Part shown: piece by piece, positions 38,601 through 47,834 of the stretch | Position numbering within the stretch: the first letter of the stretch is position 1 | Layout: each line of letters starts with the position of its first letter | Assembly: GCF_000969645.2 (NCBI RefSeq) | Contig: NZ_CP014222.1 | Span: forward strand, 2,917,740-2,981,739 | Length of the DNA: 64,000 bases | Direction of reading: 5' to 3' | Source: Janthinobacterium sp. B9-8 | GTDB taxonomy: Bacteria; Pseudomonadota; Gammaproteobacteria; Burkholderiales; Chitinibacteraceae | Notes under the pieces: model-generated | What the model was told of the DNA's origin: nothing | Databases searched by the model: none | Seen by the model: only the letters and a program-made list of their open reading frames with translations | Position numbers and translations under genes: made by a program

Positions 38601-39540
38601 TACCGCGCCCGGCCGATGCCTTACCAATGGCATGAATCGCTTGCTCGTAAGCAGCGTAATAACGCTTAGCGTCTTCCGCCGTAGTAGCCGCTTCACCCAG
38701 CATATCGTAAGAATATCTAAAGCCTCGGGCTTCAAATTTTCGGCTATTGGCTAGTGCCTCAGCGATGGTTTCGCCGGTTACAAACTGCTCGCCCATCAAG
38801 CGCATCGCCATATCGACGCCCTTGCGGATCAAAGGCTCGCCACCACGGCCAATCAAACGGGTTAAGGCAGAAGACAGCCCCGCTTCGCTATTGGTGGCAA
38901 CCAGCTTACCGGTCAGCATCAGCCCCCAGCTTGCCGCATTCACAAATAAAGATGGCGATTGCCCAAGGTGAGCATGCCAATCGCCCTTGCTAACTTTATC
39001 TCTGATCAATACATCACGCGTAGCGCGATCAGGAATACGCAGCAAAGCTTCGGCCAGGCACATTAGCGCCACACCTTCCTGGCTGGATAAAGAGAACTCG
39101 TGAATCAGGCCTTCAACACCGCCACCGGTACGCTTGGCGCGTAATGCCGCCACCAATTTATGCGCCAAGGCCTGTGTTTGCTCGGCCATATGTGCCGTCG
39201 GCATTTTGGCTTGCTCTACCAGCACCGGCAGGCATTCGGCCTCCGGACGGCGATAAGCCGAAGTAATGGCAGAACGCAAAACGCTTTGCACGGCAATACT
39301 TTGAGCCAGCTCTAGGAAAGGAAGATTGCTTTCAACGCTCTCTGCATCATCCAGCAGCGGCAGCGCTTCGCCATCTTGCGCCAGCTCCAGCGGGCGGGCG
39401 CCCTGCTCTACCTGCTGCAAATAGGCAAAAATTGATTGCTTAATCAGCCAATGCGGCGTTCTATCTAATTGCTGGGCTGCAGTTTTAATCCGCGCCCGCA
39501 AATCGTCGTCGACTTTAATTCCTAGCGTTGTGCTGGCCAT
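35656..39540 (-). CDS. putA: trifunctional proline utilisation protein PutA
   Basis: 1,294 residues from ATG 39540; a weaker in-frame start lies at 39561. PutA oxidises proline to glutamate in two steps and represses its own gene. Order: ribbon-helix-helix DNA-binding domain (residues ~1-45, TTLGIKVDDDLRARIKTAAQ), helical linker, FAD proline dehydrogenase (~190-560, with LMIRLVKGAYWDSEIKRAQ and ATHNAQTLSAIYHLA), then P5C dehydrogenase (~650-1100). The aldehyde dehydrogenase nucleophile Cys lies in AFDSAGQRCSALRVL and the NAD site is in GSTQVARLIA. The C-terminus AAAGGNASLMSIS is the native end, so it is full-length. No putP is adjacent in the window. Confidence 0.97.
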   Translation of the reverse strand: MASTTLGIKVDDDLRARIKTAAQQLDRTPHWLIKQSIFAYLQQVEQGARPLELAQDGEALPLLDDAESVESNLPFLELAQSIAVQSVLRSAITSAYRRPEAECLPVLVEQAKMPTAHMAEQTQALAHKLVAALRAKRTGGGVEGLIHEFSLSSQEGVALMCLAEALLRIPDRATRDVLIRDKVSKGDWHAHLGQSPSLFVNAASWGLMLTGKLVATNSEAGLSSALTRLIGRGGEPLIRKGVDMAMRLMGEQFVTGETIAEALANSRKFEARGFRYSYDMLGEAATTAEDAKRYYAAYEQAIHAIGKASAGRGIYEGPGISIKLSALHPRYSRAQQDRVTAELLPSVIALARLARHYDIGLNIDAEEADRLEISLDLLEAMCFDPELAGWNGIGFVIQAYQKRAPHVIDYVIDLARRSGHRLMIRLVKGAYWDSEIKRAQVDGLEDYPVYTRKVYTDVAYLACAKKLLATPDAVYPQFATHNAQTLSAIYHLAGQNYYPGQYEFQCLHGMGEPLYEEVTAREKLGRPCRVYAPVGSHETLLAYLVRRLLENGANSSFVNRIADENVAIEELIVDPIVQALAVIPAFAPHDKIPLPRLLFGANRLNSSGLDLSNEHRLASLSAALLAGVNTEWLAAPLLGVVAELDMARKQAVKNPADHQDVVGYVIEADVDDVATAFMHAANIGPIWQATSVAERAACLNRAAQLLESGMQPLLGLIVREAGKSLPNAIAEVREAVDFLRYYAVQIEQDFANDTHRPLGPVVCISPWNFPLAIFIGQVAAALAAGNPVLAKPAEQTPLIAAEAVRILRAAGVPAGAVQLLPGRGETVGSALISDARCSGVMFTGSTQVARLIASNLAKRLDKDGRTIPLIAETGGQNCMIVDSSALAEQVVGDVLMSAFDSAGQRCSALRVLCLQTEAADHILHMLKGAMQELNIGKPDSLAVDVGPVIDSEAQQNIASHIAAFKDRGAEVLALPLPSVCQQGTFIAPTLIEINSLSELKQEVFGPVLHVIRYRREALDQLIADINATGFGLTFGVHTRIDETIAHVVEKVQAGNIYVNRNVIGAVVGVQPFGGEGLSGTGPKAGGPLYLPRLLSRRPAQTLPGDQAALAPLLAYHDHLQSLKEGDAAARCSRYLAGSGLGANIDLPGPTGERNRYLLHPRGPVLCVAATELGAKAQFAAALASGNQAVFIAHPAVKAMVDALPKALSGRVVVKPSMAEAGVIGAVLFEGDSDALGEINRQVAEIAGPILQVQGLSSAALVAGEDFDLARLLAERSISVNTAAAGGNASLMSIS

Positions 39541-39758
39541 TTTTGCGTTCTGTTTAATCAAGATGACATATTATAAATCGAGTTGCACCTTGCAATGTAG
39601 GGACTATCCCTAGGGTTGCACCTTTTTGGTTGCACCTTATAAAAATAATGACCGCCTGTCTCATCCAGCCTCAGATTCTTTAACCTGTTTAATTCATTTG
39701 TAATAACATCCGCCACATTAGAAAATCATAATAAACCCGATTGACAGAGGTATTGCAG

Positions 39759-41390
39759 ATGCTTTACACGCTCAAAGGCAAAATTCAGGCCGTCATGATT
39801 TTATTAACGACGCTCACCGTTGCCCTATTTACCTATTTTAGCTATCAGCAAGCACGCAGCCATGCTCTGCAAGCCATTGACAGCCAGCTTACCGCCGCAG
39901 CCACCGGCTACCGCTATGTATTAGGCGAAGGCTTTCATGCCGAGCTAAAACCACGCGAGCAAGCCGATCTGCCGCAAATGCGTCAACTATCAGAGCGGCT
40001 TACCCGCTATAGCAAAGAACTAGGCTTACCGTTTATTTACGGTTATATCCAGCGCGAAGGTAAAACCTATTACGTGCTCTCTTCCCTCTCGCCAGAAGAA
40101 GAAAGCAAACCCGATGCCGAGGTTTACCTCACCGCATCGGATTCCACCAGCAAGCAATTACAAATTGCAATGAGCACCAAGCAGCGCACTTTTGACGAAT
40201 ACGACAGCAAATTTGGCAGCTTTCGCACCATCTTTTTGCCCTTTACTAATAATAAAGGCGAAACAATTGTGGCTGCGGCTGATGCGAATTTGTCATCCGT
40301 AAAAGACACTTTAAATAGTATTCTGATGAAATCTGTCATCTTGGGCGCACTGGCTATTTTGCTATCGACCATTGCATCGCTCTGGCTAGCCAATCTGGTC
40401 ACCCGCCCGCTTAATCGCTTAAGAATTGCCATGCAAAACTTAAATGGCGGCCACGCCGATTTAACCGTGCGCTTAGATAGCAGCAGCCGTGATGAAACAT
40501 CGCATATTGCAATCGCATTTAATCAATTTATGGGCGACTTGCACAAAATGATTAATCTGGTACGCGATCAGGCTGGCAAACTCAGTGGTGGCGTAGCCGA
40601 TATTGAACAAATGGCGCAAAAACTATCGCAAGAATCACATAAGCAAGCCGATATGGCCGCCACATCTGCCGCCAATATTGAAGAAGTTACCGTCAGCATT
40701 GCGCACATTGCCGACAGCACCCAGCAAGTTGAAAGCACCGTTAAAGAAGCTGATTTGGGCGCACAAGCCAGTGCCGATGCCGTGAACACCATGCGGGACG
40801 ACACCAATAAAATGGCGGGCACGGTTGGCGAGCTGAGCAACACCATGCAAGAGCTATCTGAGCAATCGCAGAAAATCAGCTTAATCACCGTCACCATTAA
40901 AGACATCGCGGGCCAGACTAATTTGCTGGCGCTCAACGCCGCGATTGAAGCCGCAAGAGCAGGTGAAACAGGCCGTGGCTTTGCGGTAGTAGCCGATGAA
41001 GTCAGAAAGCTAGCCGAGCGCACCGCCCGCGCCACCGAAGAAATCGAGCAGATGCTTGGCTCAATCAGCAATAAAACCGATCACGCCGTTGGCAAAATGC
41101 AAGCCACCAAAGAAATGGTAAGCGGTAATCAAGCGCTAGCCCAAGTAATTGCCGAGCGCATCGGCGGCATGCAGGCTGAAATGCAATCGGTAGCCGGAAA
41201 AATCATCGAAATATCCAGCGCCACCCGTGAGCAATCCATGGCCACCGAGCAAATCGCCCAAGTGGCTGAAAAGATCAATCACCAAGTAACCGAAACCGAT
41301 ATTGCACTCAAAAACACCCGAGCAACGCTGACAGATTTGTCAGAGCTGGCGGCCAATTTACAAGGGGTTGTGGGGCGGTTTAAGCTTTAA
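39759..41390 (+). CDS. methyl-accepting chemotaxis protein
   Basis: 543 residues from ATG 39759, with AGAGG ten bases upstream; a TTG at 39741 is less likely. Membrane segments at ~10-28 and ~190-212 flank a ~160-residue periplasmic sensor ([38 protein letters not shown]), Cache-like by these segments. HAMP ([20 protein letters not shown]) and a canonical hairpin ([35 protein letters not shown]) follow. The C-terminus VVGRFKL has no tethering pentapeptide. Ligand unknown. The divergent neighbour is putA, whose start is ~220 bp away, so a proline link is conceivable but not shown. Confidence 0.95.
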   Translation: MLYTLKGKIQAVMILLTTLTVALFTYFSYQQARSHALQAIDSQLTAAATGYRYVLGEGFHAELKPREQADLPQMRQLSERLTRYSKELGLPFIYGYIQREGKTYYVLSSLSPEEESKPDAEVYLTASDSTSKQLQIAMSTKQRTFDEYDSKFGSFRTIFLPFTNNKGETIVAAADANLSSVKDTLNSILMKSVILGALAILLSTIASLWLANLVTRPLNRLRIAMQNLNGGHADLTVRLDSSSRDETSHIAIAFNQFMGDLHKMINLVRDQAGKLSGGVADIEQMAQKLSQESHKQADMAATSAANIEEVTVSIAHIADSTQQVESTVKEADLGAQASADAVNTMRDDTNKMAGTVGELSNTMQELSEQSQKISLITVTIKDIAGQTNLLALNAAIEAARAGETGRGFAVVADEVRKLAERTARATEEIEQMLGSISNKTDHAVGKMQATKEMVSGNQALAQVIAERIGGMQAEMQSVAGKIIEISSATREQSMATEQIAQVAEKINHQVTETDIALKNTRATLTDLSELAANLQGVVGRFKL

Positions 41391-41409
41391 ATCTATTTTC
41401 TAAGCCGAT

Positions 41410-41440
41410 TGAGCAAGGCGATATCAATACGCCTTGCTCA
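41410..41440. other. 11-bp hairpin between convergent genes
   Basis: TGAGCAAGGCG-N9-CGCCTTGCTCA is a perfect 11-bp stem between the chemoreceptor stop and the DUF1203 stop. There is no T-run on either strand, so a classical terminator is not certain. Confidence 0.5.
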
Positions 41441-41449
41441 GTTGCCGAG

Positions 41450-41941
41450 CTAAGCACTCGGCCCAGCCCCCTCCGCACTTCTCACTACCTTGCAGGCATA
41501 GCAGCCGTAGCCTGCGTAATGCAAATGCACATAAGCAATCGCTGCCCCTTGTAATAGCTGCTGCAAATACTGAACCAGCCGCTCCCCTTCCACCACCTCC
41601 GCCATTTTGATCATTCCTTCTGCATCGTAGGCACGTACCGACATCTGCCTTGTTTCCATTTCACCCGGCAATTGGTTCGGCGCTAAAGTGGTAGCCACGC
41701 TATTTTCACGCACAAAAATTGGCCCGCTTGCCCGATATGGAGAAGCGCACTGATGGTAAACAAAGGGCAAAAGTAAAACGTGCTCCCCGATCGCCGCATC
41801 ACGCAGGCTAACGCGGCAAGGATAGCCCAGCGGTTTATCCGCAATTAAACGCCGCGCATTGTGGCTGGCAAGCTCTTCTGTATTCATCGCAAAAAATGGC
41901 TGAAATTGTTCAATAGCCAGTGCATAGACTTGAAAATTCAT
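41450..41941 (-). CDS. DUF1203 family protein
   Basis: 163 residues. The family features are RRLIADKPLGYPCRVSLRDA, LPFVYHQCASPYRASGPIFV and the C-terminal HLHYAGYGCYACKVV, which recall uncharacterised DUF1203 proteins of unknown function. Several cysteines and histidines near the C-terminus could bind metal. It converges on the chemoreceptor gene at 39759. Confidence 0.85.
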   Translation of the reverse strand: MNFQVYALAIEQFQPFFAMNTEELASHNARRLIADKPLGYPCRVSLRDAAIGEHVLLLPFVYHQCASPYRASGPIFVRENSVATTLAPNQLPGEMETRQMSVRAYDAEGMIKMAEVVEGERLVQYLQQLLQGAAIAYVHLHYAGYGCYACKVVRSAEGAGPSA

Positions 41942-42259
41942 GATTTAACCCCTGAGTAAATTAAACAGCAGGGCCAATCATGGCTAAATCGCCACTGGAT
42001 AAACACCCGATTCTTGCGCTCTTTCTGATTTATGTTTTAAAAGCAGCAAACTGACTTTGGGAATCTCTGATTTACTCTGCTTTATCATTCCCGCTCAGCT
42101 GGGAATCCAGCATTTACACTTGATCTCCGGCAAAAAATTCGGGGATGACGATTTAATCAAAGCTAATTTTGTTGTTTTTATGTAAATATTTACAAGCCTT
42201 CTAAAAACTGTAATACCGCGCTGCTATCCTGCCCGCTATACGACTTAGGGGAGTGATCC
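41942..42259. other. intergenic gap with a degenerate CATTCCCGC repeat
   Basis: About 318 bp between divergent genes. At 42086-42151 it holds CATTCCCGCTCAGCTGGGAA followed later by GGGGATGACGA, a decayed form of the CATTCCCGC...GCGGGAAT repeats common in proteobacteria. No gene longer than about 24 codons is visible. Confidence 0.5.
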
Positions 42260-42808
42260 ATGGGTATTTCTACTACGCTACTTGATCACATTTATATCAA
42301 AACGCCCCTGGGGCTAAAAGAAATTGCAGAGCGCAGCAGCGGCCTGCTGGCAAAGCAGCGCCGCTTACTGATCTTAATTGACGGCATAAAATCCAGCAGC
42401 GATTTAGCCGCGCTATTGGCTGAGTTTGAGCTTACTGCCAAGCTTGATGAGTTGGTGGAGCTCGGGTTTATTCAATTAAAAGATACGGCGTTCAGTGTTG
42501 AGCCCAATGTTGAAATCAGCAATAACGTCATTAAAGAGCCGTCCACAGCACCGGCTACTGAAATCATCATCAACCCGATCATTGACCCGATTTTCCTCGA
42601 GCAAGCTAAAAATCTAATGATAGAAAGCGCCCAGCACTGCATGGGCATTATGGCCAGATCATTAATTGAAGAGATACAGCAGTGCAATCAAAACAACTAC
42701 AAAGTGGTCATTGCCCGCTGGAATATGGCACTGCGCCAATCAAATAAAGCACGCACCCATGCCGATCAATATGTAGATGCGGTAAAGACTTTAATTGGGA
42801 TTGATTGA
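42260..42808 (+). CDS. hypothetical protein with winged-helix-like N-terminus
   Basis: 182 residues, soluble. The N-terminal part KTPLGLKEIAERSSGLLAKQ-RRLLILIDG-KSSSDLAALLAEFEL-LDELVELGFI resembles a pattern I recall in uncharacterised betaproteobacterial proteins with a winged-helix-like domain. A variable linker (residues ~75-105) leads to a C-terminal helical domain (NLMIESAQHCMGIMARSLIE, AVKTLIGID). Function unknown. GGGGAGTG lies nine bases before the ATG. It stands alone with low GC flanks. Confidence 0.75.
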   Translation: MGISTTLLDHIYIKTPLGLKEIAERSSGLLAKQRRLLILIDGIKSSSDLAALLAEFELTAKLDELVELGFIQLKDTAFSVEPNVEISNNVIKEPSTAPATEIIINPIIDPIFLEQAKNLMIESAQHCMGIMARSLIEEIQQCNQNNYKVVIARWNMALRQSNKARTHADQYVDAVKTLIGID

Positions 42809-42889
42809 AAAAAACCAAAAGCTTGAAACACAGAGTTTTGCGAAGAAATGTTGGGCTGATAAAACTTTAGCTCAAGCTAAATTTGCAGC

Positions 42890-43408
42890 TTACGACCTTT
42901 CGAGCATTTCCCGCCTACAGGGCTCAAACTGATGTAGGTATCGGGTAAAGGTATCTTTGGGGCGTTCAAGCCCATTAGAAGCCAAAACTCGGGCGGCCAT
43001 GCCTCGATGGTTGCTACCATGCGTCAATAAGTGCAGCAGAATTTCCTCAACTGAAAGCTGCCCTTGGTCACCATCCGTGAATTGGAAATAAACCTGTCTA
43101 CTCAATTCATCTTGGCTCACTGCCTCTGTAAAACCCACCAACCAAGCATCATTCTGATCCATCCGATCTTTTAGCTCAGAGAGTGAAGGCGTTTCAGGAG
43201 TATTGTCAGCGCTGTACAGCTCTGGGCTGCCAGATACACGGCTAATAAAAAGACTGTCCACCACGGTTGTGTGGTTCAAGATGCGGGCAAAGAAAGTGGA
43301 GTCATCATCCGATAGTAAATGAAGCTGCCGCTCGCCATAGGAGAGAAGCTCCGCATTTGCCCATGCCTTGTACTTAAACGCTTTTAGAAACATATTATTT
43401 GCTTGCAT
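42890..43408 (-). CDS. DinB family protein
   Basis: 172 residues of the DinB/YfiT four-helix bundle. KAFKYKAWANAELLSYGERQ is the typical first helix, and the metal triad His residues are in ARILNHTTVVDSLFISRV and LLTHGSNHRGMAARVL. DinB-type proteins include thiol S-transferases using bacillithiol, mycothiol or glutathione; the substrate here is unknown. It is on the minus strand next to an unrelated membrane protein gene. Confidence 0.9.
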   Translation of the reverse strand: MQANNMFLKAFKYKAWANAELLSYGERQLHLLSDDDSTFFARILNHTTVVDSLFISRVSGSPELYSADNTPETPSLSELKDRMDQNDAWLVGFTEAVSQDELSRQVYFQFTDGDQGQLSVEEILLHLLTHGSNHRGMAARVLASNGLERPKDTFTRYLHQFEPCRREMLERS

Positions 43409-43486
43409 AGTGACTCTGGTGAGATTGGAAGGTGGCAGATAACATCTGCATCAGCCTGGACAGCTTTTTACGCAGGTAGTGATGGA

Positions 43487-44023
43487 TTAAGCGCTTTTGT
43501 GCCATTCGGGCCGAAATTGAACCACAGGGGTTTCTCCTTGAACTCCAATGTCGTACGAGAAAAGTTTGGTAACTATAAAACGCTTATCTGTTGCGCGAGT
43601 TGTGAGCGAAAAGGAAACCTCAATGCGGTTTATTTTGTACCGTGCCTCGCGTACTTTCTGTATGCCAAGCTGATTTACATGCCCAACAGGAATCCGGACT
43701 TCCATTACTTGTGGTGCAACAAGCACCCACTCTTTAAAATTTGGTGTTTCATAGGTTTCATCTCCAATGTGAAGACGAATCTCGCTGAGCATAACCTCAC
43801 AAAGGTGAGGACCAACATTGCGAGGGATAACAGTAACGGCATAACCCTGCCCTTCAAGAAGTGGCTCAACGCGAACTTCAGGCACAACGTACGGGCGGTA
43901 CTTATTTGAATATTCTCGCCTGAGGAACCATAGGGTAACTGCGGCAAGAATAAATATGCCTAATGTCATTAATGAGCCAAGCGCATTGGCATAATTATTT
44001 GAAAATTCTTTCAGTATTTCCAT
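43487..44023 (-). CDS. hypothetical single-pass membrane protein
   Basis: 178 residues from ATG 44023; an in-frame TTG lies at 44035. One N-terminal membrane segment (ALGSLMTLGIFILAAVTLWF) followed by basic residues and a ~130-residue beta-rich soluble domain (PRNVGPHLCEVMLSEIRLHI, EWVLVAPQVMEVRIPVGHVN) predicted to face the cytoplasm. The pattern recalls phage- or defence-associated hypothetical proteins, but no family was recognised. A long opposite-strand ORF overlaps it and is taken as a shadow. Confidence 0.65.
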   Translation of the reverse strand: MEILKEFSNNYANALGSLMTLGIFILAAVTLWFLRREYSNKYRPYVVPEVRVEPLLEGQGYAVTVIPRNVGPHLCEVMLSEIRLHIGDETYETPNFKEWVLVAPQVMEVRIPVGHVNQLGIQKVREARYKINRIEVSFSLTTRATDKRFIVTKLFSYDIGVQGETPVVQFRPEWHKSA

Positions 44024-44292
44024 GAGCTTCACCAAGGAGGGAATGTCTGAGGGCTAATGATTGAATGCAGGGGTCTGATCCTTTTTGCTTCTCCTTACTT
44101 TCAAATAGCTGCCATATAGCCGTCAGTTTACCAAAAGAACAATGACAAACAAATAGAGCTATAACTTTCTACAAGCAATATTATCTCCAGCCATCAGCCA
44201 AAGAAATCGCATTACCCAACGCTTACCTAAGGCATCCATCCCCGCTTGGCTTTATACTGCTCATCCAAACATAAAAATTGCCGGAGACTTGG

Positions 44293-45207
44293 ATGCTTGC
44301 TCGATTTCGCCCTCTGATTATTGCCGTCACCGTCGCCTCAACCCTGCTCGCCCCCCTCGCCAGCGCCGCCGTCAGTAAGGCGGTTTCAGCAAGCAATAAA
44401 GTAGAAAACGCCAAGAGCCTGCTTTGGAAAATAGAGAAAAAAGGCAGCCCGGATTCCTGGCTCTACGGCACGGCTCATGTGGGCGACCCGCGCGTGACCC
44501 AGCTCAGCCCTAAAACCGAGGCCGCTTTTGCTGGTTCAAAAAAAGTGGTTACCGAAATCCGCCTCGATTTTGGCATGATGATGGAGATGGGCAAGCGCAT
44601 GCTGACCCCCGAACCATCATTAGAGCAAATCATTGATAAAGAGCATTACCAAAAACTATTGCCCGCCTTGGCCGCCCGTGGCTATCCGGAAGTGGCCACC
44701 GCCAAGCTTAGGCCTTGGGGCGCTGCCATGCTGCTGATGACGCCGGTACGCCAGCCGGGGCAAATGCCGCTTGATTTGCTGTTTGCCAAAATGGCCATCG
44801 AAGGGCAAAAAGACTATTCCGGCTTAGAAACGCTGGACGAGCAATTAAGTATTTTTGAATCGATTCCGGAAGCAAAACAAATTGAGCTGCTCTATGCCGT
44901 ACTTGATCAGCAGGCCGAAATGGAAATAAGCTATCAGAAAGTGCTCGATCTTTATCTGAAACAAGATATCAATGGGCTAGCCGAATACGCCGAGCAAGAT
45001 GATTTTAAAATGCCTGATCAAGCTTGGTTTCGCCAATGGCGTGCTCAACTGCTAGAAGCCCGTAACCCACGCATGGCCGAGCGCCTGACTGACAAATTAA
45101 AAGAAGGCAACGCTTTTATCGCCGTGGGTGCGCTGCATCTACCAGGCAAAACCGGCCTGATTCAAAGCCTGCGCCAGCAAGGCTACCGTGTAAGCCCTGT
45201 AAAATAA
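44293..45207 (+). CDS. TraB/GumN family protein
   Basis: 304 residues from ATG 44293, preceded by GGAG at eight bases. A signal peptide (residues ~1-28, PLIIAVTVASTLLAPLASA) is followed by the TraB/GumN fold with its two GxxH motifs: LYGTAHVGDPRVTQLSPKTE and IAVGALHLPGKTGLIQSLRQ. Some TraB/TIKI members are metalloproteases; the pattern of two GxxH and one conserved Glu fits, but the substrate is unknown. A long hairpin repeat follows. Confidence 0.93.
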   Translation: MLARFRPLIIAVTVASTLLAPLASAAVSKAVSASNKVENAKSLLWKIEKKGSPDSWLYGTAHVGDPRVTQLSPKTEAAFAGSKKVVTEIRLDFGMMMEMGKRMLTPEPSLEQIIDKEHYQKLLPALAARGYPEVATAKLRPWGAAMLLMTPVRQPGQMPLDLLFAKMAIEGQKDYSGLETLDEQLSIFESIPEAKQIELLYAVLDQQAEMEISYQKVLDLYLKQDINGLAEYAEQDDFKMPDQAWFRQWRAQLLEARNPRMAERLTDKLKEGNAFIAVGALHLPGKTGLIQSLRQQGYRVSPVK

Positions 45208-45215
45208 CCACGTAG

Positions 45216-45273
45216 GGCGCACTCGAAGCTTTGTGTTCGACCGTTTTTGGTCACACACAAAGCGCAGTGCGCC
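45216..45273 (+). repeat. GGCGCACT-type long hairpin repeat after the TraB/GumN gene
   Basis: Three nested perfect stems: GGCGCACT/AGTGCGCC (8 bp), GCTTTGTGT/ACACAAAGC (9 bp) and GACC/GGTC. The outer stem is identical to that of the copy at 13137-13191. It begins about eight bases after the stop codon. It falls within the unused upstream extension of the aldo/keto reductase frame. Confidence 0.75.
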
Positions 45274-45316
45274 GAAAATGCCACAAATGCCGCAAACGCC
45301 TTACGAGACACGCCCC

Positions 45317-46354
45317 ATGAAATATCACCTTCTGCCCAAAACCGATTTAAATATCTCTACCCTCTGCCTTGGCACCATGACCTTTGGCGAGCAAAACAGC
45401 GAAGCCGATGCGCACGAGCAGCTTGATTATGCGCTTGCAGCGGGGATCAACTTTATTGATACCGCCGAAATGTATCCCGTTCCCGGCAAGGCCGAGACCC
45501 AAGGCTTAACCGAAAGCTATGTAGGCAGCTGGCTGGCCAAACAAAGCCGCGACAAGATTATTCTGGCGAGCAAGATTTCCGGCCCTAATCGCGGTATGGA
45601 TTGGATACGTGGCGGGCCGCAATTAAATCGTGAGCAAATCCATGCGGCTTGTGATGCCAGCTTAAAGCGCCTGCAAACCGACTATATCGATCTTTACCAA
45701 TTACACTGGCCTGCCCGCCATGTGCCGATGTTTGGGCAAAGCTATTACGATCCTAGCCAAGAGCCTGCCCATACCCCGGATTTTGCCGAACAGCTTTCTG
45801 CACTTAATGAGCTCGTTCAGGCCGGTAAAGTGCGCCATATCGGGCTATCGAATGAAACCCCCTGGGGCGTGATGGAAGCCAGCCGCGTAGCGCAAGCACA
45901 ATCTCTGCCACGCATTGCTACCATTCAAAATGTATTTAATTTAATTAACCGTCAGTTTGAGAATGGCTTGGTTGAAACCTGCCATCGTCAGGATGTGGGT
46001 CTCTTAGCGTATAGCCCGCTGGCTTTTGGATTGCTGTCTGGTAAGTATTTGGATAACCCGCAAGCGGCGGGGCGAATGACTCGCTTTAGCAATTTTGGCG
46101 CACGTTATTTAAAACCAGCAGTGCCGGGTGCAATTGAAGCCTATGTAAAACTCGCCCGGGAACACGGCTTATCCCCTGCGCAAATGGCGCTGGCATGGGT
46201 GAGCAGCCGCTGGTATGTAGCAAGCAATATTATTGGTGCCACCACCATGGCTCAACTTAAAGAAAATATCGGCAGCCTAGATGTAATCATCACGCCAGAA
46301 TTAGACGCCGCAATTGAAGCGATTCATAAGCAAAGCCCTAATCCTGCGAATTAA
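45317..46354 (+). CDS. aldo/keto reductase (Tas-like)
   Basis: 345 residues from ATG 45317; the longer open frame upstream runs through a hairpin repeat and is not used. The start MKYHLLPKTDLNISTLCLGT is typical. The AKR catalytic set is visible: Asp in FIDTAEMYPV with its Tyr, Lys in IILASKISGP and His in YQLHWPAR. Tas-like AKRs reduce carbonyls with NADPH; the physiological substrate is unknown. It follows the TraB/GumN gene in the same direction. Confidence 0.94.
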   Translation: MKYHLLPKTDLNISTLCLGTMTFGEQNSEADAHEQLDYALAAGINFIDTAEMYPVPGKAETQGLTESYVGSWLAKQSRDKIILASKISGPNRGMDWIRGGPQLNREQIHAACDASLKRLQTDYIDLYQLHWPARHVPMFGQSYYDPSQEPAHTPDFAEQLSALNELVQAGKVRHIGLSNETPWGVMEASRVAQAQSLPRIATIQNVFNLINRQFENGLVETCHRQDVGLLAYSPLAFGLLSGKYLDNPQAAGRMTRFSNFGARYLKPAVPGAIEAYVKLAREHGLSPAQMALAWVSSRWYVASNIIGATTMAQLKENIGSLDVIITPELDAAIEAIHKQSPNPAN

Positions 46355-46448
46355 ATGATTAGCGGCTCAATAGATTCAAACATTTAGTTTATTGAGCCAT
46401 TACCCAAAAAACTGATTATTCTTTAATGCATTGTCAGTGTTTAGTCAA

Positions 46449-46493
46449 AAAATGGCCTTATCGCAAATTTTATTTTGCAATAGGGCCATTTCT
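46449..46493 (+). terminator. terminator-like hairpin after the aldo/keto reductase gene
   Basis: AAATGGCC...GCAAA and TTTGCAA...GGGCCATTT form a long imperfect stem, with a short T-rich end (TTTCTATTT). Confidence 0.55.
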
Positions 46494-46548
46494 ATTTAAA
46501 AACCACAATAAACCTGGCTACAAAAAAAATCTCTTTAAACATTAACAA

Positions 46549-46576
46549 TTGATTTTAAGCAAAGTCATTCTATAAA
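46549..46576 (+). promoter_or_regulatory. candidate sigma-70-type promoter of the PAS chemoreceptor gene
   Basis: TTGATT and TATAAA are separated by 16 bases, 53 bp before the ATG. The match to TTGACA/TATAAT is four and five of six. No flagellar sigma-28 motif was seen. Confidence 0.35.
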
Positions 46577-46628
46577 GATGACAGATGTTTTGCTCTCAAC
46601 CTGCTAGTGCTTGCCAGGGGATCACCTT

Positions 46629-47756
46629 ATGTTTGGCTTTACTCAAAAAACAGAAACAAAAAACACTGCAGATGCTCAGCTCGATACGATGAAAGTAGTG
46701 CTGGATCATGTTGATAATATGATTCTGCTCTGCGACACCAGCCATGAAAACAATGTGTTTTATGTAAACCAAACGGCTAAAAGCGTTTTTGAGCAATATC
46801 GCCAAGAGATGACCCAAGTTTTGCGCGGAGCAGATCCCACCCAGGCACAGGGAGGCTCTATTCATCGCTTTCATCAAGATCCGGAACGAGTGCGCCGCAT
46901 TTTGCAGAAACTAGGTAGCGGCGCTAGAAATGCCACCCATGTTGCCGACATCCCTCTAGGCAGTATCACCTTACGTACCAAGGCTTATCCTATTTGGGAT
47001 GCCACAGACACCAGTAAAGTTAAATGCTACCTAGCCTGTTGGGAAGATATCACCAGCAAAATAAAACATGAAGAATTACAAACAGACGTGGCGAATAAGG
47101 CCAGCGCGCTACACGAACAAGTCTCGTACATTGCCTCTACCATGGAAGAAGTCAGTACCAGTATTGATGAAGTTGCACATACCACCGCCGAAGCCAGCAA
47201 CCGGGGTAACAGCGCTTTTGAAAGCGCCAATGAAGGACAAGTGGTAGTTGAAGGTGCTGTGCGCGGCATGCGCGATGTAGCCACATTGGTTCGCACCACG
47301 GCAGGCGTGATCGGCCAGCTCAACACCCAATCCGATAAAATTGGTGTGATTGTGGGGGTGATTAAAGATATTGCCGACCAAACCAATTTACTAGCGCTTA
47401 ACGCGGCCATTGAAGCAGCGCGCGCAGGCGACACGGGCCGGGGTTTTGCGGTGGTGGCGGATGAAGTGCGTAAATTATCCGAGCGTACAGCCAAAGCCAC
47501 GGCAGAAATTGGCGAGCTGATTTCTTCTATTCAAATTGAAATCGAGCGTGCAGTAGGCACGATGACTTCAGGCGAAAAAGACGTCAGCGCTGGCGAAGAA
47601 AAAGCCGTGAGTGCAGAAAAAGCACTCGCCCGGATTGTGCAGGATGTAGGCGCAATGCGTAATTTAATCAGTGAAATTTCTAATGCATCCGAGCAGCAGG
47701 CAAGCTCGGTAAGAGATGTGGCGCAGCGCCTGGAAGTCATTACTTCAAAGCAATAA
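46629..47756 (+). CDS. soluble PAS-domain methyl-accepting chemotaxis protein
   Basis: 375 residues from ATG 46629, with AGGGGAT eleven bases upstream. No membrane segment is visible, unlike the other receptors here. A PAS-like sensor covers residues ~15-140 ([40 protein letters not shown]), then the signalling hairpin with [20 protein letters not shown] and [20 protein letters not shown]. The C-terminus EVITSKQ lacks a tethering pentapeptide. Cytoplasmic PAS receptors often sense redox or energy state (inference). A bidirectional terminator follows. Confidence 0.95.
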   Translation: MFGFTQKTETKNTADAQLDTMKVVLDHVDNMILLCDTSHENNVFYVNQTAKSVFEQYRQEMTQVLRGADPTQAQGGSIHRFHQDPERVRRILQKLGSGARNATHVADIPLGSITLRTKAYPIWDATDTSKVKCYLACWEDITSKIKHEELQTDVANKASALHEQVSYIASTMEEVSTSIDEVAHTTAEASNRGNSAFESANEGQVVVEGAVRGMRDVATLVRTTAGVIGQLNTQSDKIGVIVGVIKDIADQTNLLALNAAIEAARAGDTGRGFAVVADEVRKLSERTAKATAEIGELISSIQIEIERAVGTMTSGEKDVSAGEEKAVSAEKALARIVQDVGAMRNLISEISNASEQQASSVRDVAQRLEVITSKQ

Positions 47757-47765
47757 AAACGCCGT

Positions 47766-47806
47766 AAAAAATCCCCCGCTGACGCAAGCCAGCGGGGGAT
47801 TTTTTT
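47766..47806. terminator. bidirectional terminator between PAS chemoreceptor and peroxiredoxin genes
   Basis: AAAAAATCCCCCGCTGACGC then AGCCAGCGGGGGATTTTTT: a perfect long stem with A-run before and T-run after, serving both convergent genes. Confidence 0.95.
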
Positions 47807-47834
47807 AAATTAAATCACTAAAACTTTTTGGTGA

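Noticed and set aside
41978..42052. 24-codon plus-strand ORF
   Set aside because: No ribosome site and too short to support.
43403..43909. 168-codon plus-strand ORF
   Set aside because: It overlaps the minus-strand membrane protein gene almost fully, begins in the DinB gene, lacks a ribosome site and its translation is rich in Cys, Asn and Trp without any recognisable fold.
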